Source of the DNA: Chrysaora quinquecirrha | Taxonomy: Eukaryota; Cnidaria; Scyphozoa; Semaeostomeae; Pelagiidae | Assembly: GCA_014526335.1 (NCBI GenBank) | Contig: JACTAT010000024.1 | Location: 1,130,673-1,194,672, forward strand | Direction: 5' to 3' | Length of the DNA stretch: 64,000 nucleotides | Part shown: piece after piece, positions 58,133-64,000 of the stretch | Numbering within the stretch: the stretch's first letter is position 1 | How the letters are laid out: each line of letters begins with the position of its first letter | Made by a program: the position numbers and the translations under genes | Notes under the pieces: generated by a model | What the model was told of the DNA's origin: nothing | Databases searched by the model: none | Seen by the model: the letters and a program-made list of their open reading frames with translations, nothing else

Positions 58133-59030
58133 TTGCTCCAAAGATATTATTTCTGTATCATCGTTATCTCACTGATTCTATCCACACGGTCTACGTATAG
58201 CGGGGTCTGTCTATCTTACACAAAATCATTCTCGACAAGTCGGTCCACGCTGTCCACGTCGTCCACAGAATTTTTAGTCATCTCTCTGTACTATCATTCT
58301 CTTAGTGACTCCATCCACGTTGTCCACATATAGTTGAGGCTGTCTGTTTCATAAAAATCGTTCTCTATGAGTCTGTCCACGCCGTCCATGACGTCCACAA
58401 AATTTTCAGTCATCTTTCTGTACTATTATTCTCTTTGTGACTCTATCCACGTTGTCCACATATAGTGGAGGCTGTCTGTTTCAAAAAAATCGTTCTCTAT
58501 GAGTCTGTTCACGTCGGCCACGTCGTCCACAGAATTTTAAGTCATCTTTCTGTACTATCATTCTCTTAGTGACTCTATCCACGTTCCATATATTGTGGAG
58601 GCTGTCTACTTCATAAAAATCGTTCTGTATGAGTCCGTCCACGTCGTCCACAGAATTTTAAATCATCTTTCTGTATCATTGTTCTCTCACTGATTCTATC
58701 CACACGGTCTATGAATAGTGGGGTCTGTCTATCTTACACAAAATCATTCTCTACAAGTCGGTCCACGCTGTCCACGTCTTCCATAGAATTTTCAGTCATC
58801 TCTCTGTACTATCATTCTCTCAGTGACTCTATCCACGTTGTCCACATATAACGGAGGCTGTCTGTTTCATAAAAATCGTTCTCTATGAGTCTGTCCAAGC
58901 CGTCCAGGTCGTCCACAGAATTTTCAGTCACCTTTCTGTATCACTGTTGTCTCTCTGATTCTGTGTATCACCACTGTCCACGTATAGTGGGGCTGCCTAC
59001 TTTATCCAAAATCAGTCTGTATAAGTCCCA
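58133..59030 (+). repeat. ~130-bp satellite, about seven units
   Basis: Each unit contains GTCCACGTCGTCCACAGAATTTT, TCTGTACTATCATTCTC, CTATCCACGTTGTCCACATAT and GGCTGTCTGTTTCATAAAAATC-like parts. The last landmark occurs near 58,208, 58,343, 58,477, 58,606, 58,728, 58,861 and 58,993 (spacing 122-135 bp). Units diverge by point changes and small indels. Confidence 0.9.
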
Positions 59031-60500
59031 TCAAGCTATCAGCAGTAACGCATTCTTGTCAATCGGTACATCTGTCTCTGCTTCAGTAATAGGCAAATGG
59101 AACAAAATATGTATGTGGTTAGGCATGGATAGGTGTGATAATGTATAGACATTTCGTTCCTGATTTAACGAGGGCCTGCCTTGGCTAAGGAATTTTTAAA
59201 AAATATTCAATTTTTATTCAATTGTTTACGGTATTCAATTTTATCAGTTATTGAAATTGAAATTTTTTTCCATGCGTGTTTCAAATTAAAGGATATTTAT
59301 ATATGATTCGTATTAATTTTCTTGATAATAAAACTTTGATCACTTCTATTTTTTCATTTATTTTCTTCTTCTTTTTTCTTTGAGCAGGTTTGGCATTTCC
59401 TTGAAGAAATAACACTTAAGGAAAATTATTAATTTAATCTCACACATAATAGGTACAACTTTGACGAGAATGGTTAGGGGCCATGCACAGGAGCACTCAA
59501 ACTTTCTTAAAACAGCAGGCAACATTAGTCTAAACTCTATATTCCTCAGTTTCCTTCAGCAGACTCCATTTACAGTAATATCTGTTGAAAGCACTGTTAA
59601 TTATTGTTGATCAAAACAACTTCAAGGGACAAATCACTCAAAATTTGTACCGCATTTGCAAATATTTCAAATTCGGTTTTGAAAGACAATGGAAATCTTG
59701 AATCCCAATCTAAGCTCACTAAGCGCCGGAAGAAATAATTTCAATGCTCGTTTTAACTTATCATTGATTCTACAAAGGGTACATAAGGAACCAGTTAGAT
59801 TTGACACATGGTCAAGGTGAAGTCTTAGGTAAAGTCAAAACATCAGACCACAAAAAGCAGTAATGATCGAATAAAAGACATGGGACATCAAAGTTCGCAA
59901 ACAGATGCAAAATCTACTTTAGGCGCCTCATTTGAACTTGTCAAATTGCCCATATGGACCACTGCTTAAACAGAAGGACAAAAGGAAATCGGATGGCTGT
60001 CCAAAATCTTCCACACACGGTGAGAATTTCGCTGAGCAAAATGCCGCGAATGGCACCTTGGCTCTGCAAATATTCTCAGTGTGTGCGGGCAAAATTTTCT
60101 GAGAAATTTGTGATTCGTGCCTATGAGGAAAATACCTGAAAAGTATGAGTGACAATGAAATGAAGTCATTGCAATGCGACTCAAAGACCTGAGGAAAATT
60201 CTCACGGCCACCGCACAGGATGAGGAAATTGCCACGAATGGCCAAAAATATCAAACACGATGACTGACTTCTCAGCAAAATTTGTGCCACTTGTGGCAGT
60301 TTTCTCAGCAAAATTCTCACCGTTTGCGGCGGACTTAAAACATTAGCGATCTTGGGTAAATTCAGCTTTTAAAAACAAGAGTTTTTTTATAAGAATATCC
60401 TATCCATGACTGGAAAAAACCAAAACCAATTATAAAATTGCACCTTTTGTTACAGAGAGTCTCTCACATAAAATAGATTTCTGTATTGATTTTCAGATTT
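59031..60500. other. Intergenic, no gene
   Basis: AT-rich sequence. At 59,990-60,330 repeated TTCTCAGCAAAATT and AAATTCTCAC motifs suggest a decayed repeat and explain overlapping open frames on both strands. Confidence 0.5.
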
Positions 60501-60511
60501 TCGTATAATCA

Positions 60512-60680
60512 ACGGACCTACTTAGGGACCCACCCAAAGTGTCCCACTTTGGGTCCTACCCTAATGGCCCCACTTAAGGTCCAAACCTAACGGTCCCACT
60601 TAGGGTCGCACCCTAAGGGTCCCACCCGATGGGTTCCGGGTCCATCTGGAAATACCCTTTTCCTGGAAATACCCTTTTAG
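60512..60680 (+). repeat. GGGTCC/ACTTAGGG short repeat
   Basis: Irregular repetition of CCCACTTAGGGTC and CACCCTAAGGGTCC-like units (about 15-30 bp), partly inverted. A tandem pair CTGGAAATACCCTTTT follows at about 60,647-60,678. Confidence 0.75.
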
Positions 60681-61040
60681 TTACTTGAAATTATTAAGCA
60701 ATAAAGATGTCTGTAGTAAAGAAATGAACTTTATATTGGATGCATTAATCAAATAAACTGAAACCTTTGAACTCCAAGCATGATGTTAAAAAAATTTTTA
60801 GAAATTTCAGCTGTAGATTTCGTAATATTCAATTTGCAAAATGGGCAATCCAACTTGTGCTACACCTGGAACATTTTCTTTAGTTAATACTACTGTATTT
60901 CAAGAAGCAAAAAACATCCACATGTTTTTCATGAACATATCAAATTTTGGCAGCAAAACTAAAGATTTATTGCTTCAAAATTTTTATTAAGAAATATCTA
61001 CCTTCTTCTCTTCTATTAAGGTGAATCAATGAAGGTCTTT

Positions 61041-61289
61041 TTACTTCCCAAAAAGTTGTACAACCATTGAACCCAGTTTGCAGTCATCATTATCATCATC
61101 AAACGTGTCTGTTTGTGTGTCCACTTCGAAATTTGATGATCTGTCATTATCTTCACAATAACTTCCACATCTCACTCTTCTAGTTTTTCGGCAATTTCTT
61201 GAAGCGTTCTGTCTTGAAGGGTAAGGACTACTGGAGAATTTTTGATTGATTTTCTCAGAGTTAGGCCGCATCACTTTGCCCACTCTCAA
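61041..61289 (-). CDS. Possible terminal exon, acidic/basic small protein (tentative)
   Basis: The minus frame of up to 82 codons ends at a stop at 61,041. The residues look protein-like: a basic, Ser/Pro/Asn-rich first half (SSSPYPSRQNASRNCRKTRR) and an acidic tail (TQTDTFDDDNDDCKLG). AATAAA on the minus strand (60,983-60,988) lies about 55 bp past the stop, a fitting polyadenylation signal. It may be spliced to the mini-exon at 62,283-62,333. No family is recognised. Confidence 0.3.
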   Translation of the reverse strand: MRVGKVMRPNSEKINQKFSSSPYPSRQNASRNCRKTRRVRCGSYCEDNDRSSNFEVDTQTDTFDDDNDDCKLGSMVVQLFGK

Positions 61290-61329
61290 CGAATTTGACC
61301 TTACGATAAATACATAATAATATGTACAG

Positions 61330-62282
61330 TTCAGTCAAATTGGTCCTGGGAAAGTTTTTGTTTAAGTCCATTAAGGCGGGTGTTCACATGTGCAAATTTG
61401 GTCATGCGATAATTTAAGTTATATATTTTTTTCGTTTTGATAATGTATGTTTTGCAATATCAGATTGAATGAACATTAAGAGCAAGAATCAATAAAATCT
61501 AATCACGATAAAAGGAAAGGAGAATAGCAAAAGGACGAAGAGAATGTATGAATGTACTTATCTTTAAAAACCAAACATAACATAACTTGAAATAATTGCA
61601 GCTGTCTGAAGCTTGTTTAAAAATGTGAAAAATAATTCCATTTTATAAATATAATACATATATACATTGCATATCTTCAGTTCGAGAAAATAACAAGTCT
61701 CATATAAATATATCTTTAAATCTATATGGGTCTAAATTTAATCTATATGCGTCTTCAGTGCTATAATTTGATTGCTATTAATAAATATTAACAATTATTT
61801 ACTATAGATGATAGGAATGCATAAACAACACAAATCTCGAGTAAGCGATACAAAAATACACTTTAACTAACATTGGCAGGGTTCACTTTTATATTTATAC
61901 TCAAACATAATTTTTTCTGAAACTCCAGAAAACATCTAATAAGAAAACATTCTCCCCACAAAACTCGACGGAAATCGGCTTCCCGCGGTTAATTAGAAAA
62001 TGACAAGGCTCTCAATCGCCCGGGACGAATTAGATCGAGTCAACACATTCATTTTCTAGAAATACAATGGACTGAAAACTTACTCTATAATATTTAAGGA
62101 AACTTTTCAACAAAACAATAATTCTGTAACATAAATTCTATAAAACTCAACAAAACACTCAAACGAAACGATTATTTATAATAAATGCAGCACGTTATTC
62201 ATATTATTACTTATAAAATATTTTACTCGAAGTTATTAACCGTTGACTTTTATCGACTTTATCACGGTGCTTATTGACCCAC
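61330..62282. other. Non-coding AT-rich interval
   Basis: No supported gene. It would be intron if the two tentative minus-strand exons belong together. Confidence 0.4.
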
Positions 62283-62333
62283 CTTCAAAGATCCCTGTCC
62301 TTTTTGGGTTAGGATGTCTTTGCCATGCTGTAG
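62283..62333 (-). CDS. Possible 51-bp internal exon (tentative)
   Basis: On the minus strand a strong acceptor (TTTCCATTTCTTTTGCAG) precedes 17 codons reading LQHGKDILTQKGQGSLK, followed by AAG|GTGGGT, a good donor. Length is a multiple of three. Whether it belongs with the 61,041-61,289 exon cannot be decided here. Confidence 0.3.
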
Positions 62334-63428
62334 CTGCAAAAGAAATGGAAACATGTAGCAACACTGAAAATGCTCTAAACTGAGCAACAAGAAAGTGGTT
62401 ACTGAGTAGAGAATGAAAAATTGGTGGGAAATAAAAAAGTGTGTTTTGCGTTCGGTACAGCACAATGTTAGAACAAACAAGAATAAAAATAAATATTGTA
62501 CCAGTTGAAATTTTCTTATATTAAATAACTCGGTGGAAAATGTTCGGGAAAACATGGCCTACGTTTATCAATGTTTATCACAAGCGAAGACAAGAAGAAA
62601 TGAAGTTTGAAAATTAGGTCTAGAGTTTGGTGTTTGGTTATGATTAAAGCCCCTGATTGCAGTTTGACAGAAGATCAACGCACTTTGGCCAGTGATGAAT
62701 TCATTGGCCCAGCAAATCTGGATACATGCACTGAATTCTTCATATTACCCTCGGAATGTTAGAGCCATAGAATAAAATCATTTGTTATTGGTTGTTGTCG
62801 AAAGCACACAAGTGAGAAATTAAGCTTTACGGGAATAAAGTCAACAACTGAATGGGACAAAAGGAGAAAAAATCAGCGACTTTTTAAGACCATCAAAGAC
62901 TTGGTCGTTGGATGTCAAATCGAGAGACCCTCAGAAACTCTGAAATATTGAAGCATAGTGAATAGAAAAAGCACTGGTCTGGAAGCCTATTGTTATAGGT
63001 TTTTGTTCAGGTTTTTTTCAGTCACGTGATCGAAAAGTGTGCATTGAGACGCCTTAGCAACAAAGAAAGTACCGTGAAAGCATAAGTAAAACGATAAGTG
63101 CTACGAACTTTTTCGATGTTTCTGCTTCGATATTGAGGAATACTACTAACTTTTTTATTTATTGAATGGCAAATGTCACGGAGAGAACATCAGACGAAGT
63201 AAACATGCCTTAAAAAACGAAAACCCGCTTAAAACACGAAAACAAATGCAAATCCAATAAGCCCGGGGAGGTACAGTACTGTTCTTGATATAATTCTACT
63301 ACAGCTATATGCCGCCGTCTTGCCCCTGAAACTCTCAAAACATGGGTTAATTTCTTACCAAAACCCATTTAAGAAGGTAGAAAATGAAGAAAATTTATAA
63401 GAAGTTTATTTTTGGGTCAAAATAGCAT
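62334..63428. other. Non-coding, no gene seen
   Basis: Unique AT-rich sequence with only short open frames. Confidence 0.5.
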
Positions 63429-63483
63429 TAATATCGCGCCGCAGATAGCTACTAGACTAGTAGCTATCTGCGGCGCGATATTA
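63429..63483. repeat. Near-perfect palindrome, 27-bp arms with 1-nt spacer
   Basis: TAATATCGCGCCGCAGATAG... (63,429-63,455) and 63,457-63,483 are exact reverse complements separated by a single A. The arm is GC-rich (CGCGCCGC) within AT-rich surroundings. A transcript would fold into an extremely stable hairpin. A direct repeat GTGAAAATGAGAAAT follows at 63,488 and about 63,519. Confidence 0.95.
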
Positions 63484-64000
63484 AAAGTGAAAATGAGAAA
63501 TAAGTACAAGTACGAAAGTGAAAATGAGAAATGAGGCCTTTAAGTCTTAATACTCTCGTATTCCACTTATATTCCCCATAATTAGGGTTATGTGTCTAAA
63601 CTGTAAGGTCTTTGTGGGTTTGTAAAATCTCGACGGCAGATTTCGGTCCATCTGCAAGTGATGTTTTCCCCCCAGGGCAGAAAACGGAGGGGATTCATTT
63701 TATAAATCAAACTATCGTTTCTTTGCCCAAGGTTGTTTTCATCAGGCCCGGAAAAATACAAAACTCGCTCAATGCCACGCCACAATGAGGGTAAAAAAAT
63801 AGAAAACAACGTTACGTCTATCTTAAACGCATTTTCTAACGTTTTTTTCAAGACTTTGTTTTTGACAACGTTAGTTGTATTTATTTCATTAGCGCTGTTT
63901 GTTTACATCCGAAGTTCGCGTTGTCTTAGCCCATTCTCTGAAAATTTGTAAAAATGAATTTTTATGCGAAATTTTTCAGAAAGTTGACTTGTTTTGTTGG
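63484..64000. other. Right end of window, no gene supported
   Basis: A short plus frame (63,733-63,951) with a hydrophobic end (FFKTLFLTTLVVFISLALFVYI) has no family match. It starts with a non-ATG codon region and is not convincing. Confidence 0.4.

Overview
This is eukaryotic, animal-type DNA. It has GT-AG introns, large satellite arrays and a dense, nested population of metazoan transposons. The mixture (BEL/Pao and Gypsy LTR elements, Penelope-like, hAT, KDZ/Zisupton-like and Mutator-like/SWIM families) resembles what I know of cnidarian genomes such as corals, anemones or Hydra. The phylum is an inference. There are no bacterial operons, rRNA genes or CRISPR arrays.

Layout. 1-11,955 is an 8-bp satellite (CCACTTAT) with about 1 kb higher-order structure and a roughly 6.9 kb internal tandem duplication. 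11,968-14,290 is a second minisatellite built on GGAAC units. 14,663-22,051 is the most gene-like locus: seven exons with matching phases encode an intact-looking protein kinase, a possible cysteine-protease-like domain, then a Mutator-like (MULE) DDE transposase and a SWIM zinc finger. All are in one frame except for a single TAG at 19,074. 22,052-25,985 is non-coding with a CAT/ATG microsatellite. 25,990-33,480 holds 21-bp minisatellite arrays joined to internally deleted Pao-type retroelement fragments, duplicated in tandem with a period near 3.32 kb.

33,501-35,021 is a 1.52 kb DNA transposon with perfect 176-bp inverted repeats carrying a KDZ-like zinc-cluster exon. 35,040-35,400 holds a hammerhead-ribozyme-like motif in a 253-bp repeat with a tRNA-like B box (retrozyme-like). 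35,466-36,263 and 46,806-46,955 are two halves of one Gypsy pol C-terminus, split by a complete minus-strand BEL/Pao element (36,264-46,800) with a 5-bp target duplication. The BEL 5' LTR is itself split by a 3.8 kb insertion. 47,186-50,300 has RT and Penelope remnants. 50,565-50,957 encodes a small secreted cystine-knot-like protein.

51,603-55,535 is a hAT element with a nearly intact transposase. 55,753-57,090 is a second hAT element with a perfect 8-bp target duplication, into which a mini-hairpin and a 549-bp foldback element have inserted. 57,687-58,101 is a frameshifted homeobox sequence, followed by a roughly 130-bp satellite. The last 5 kb are largely featureless apart from two tentative minus-strand exons and a near-perfect 55-bp palindrome at 63,429-63,483.

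If functional, the host-like products are the kinase protein and the cystine-knot protein. Nearly everything else is mobile-element or satellite sequence. The candidates most worth study are the kinase/protease-like/MULE gene and the hammerhead-bearing repeat.
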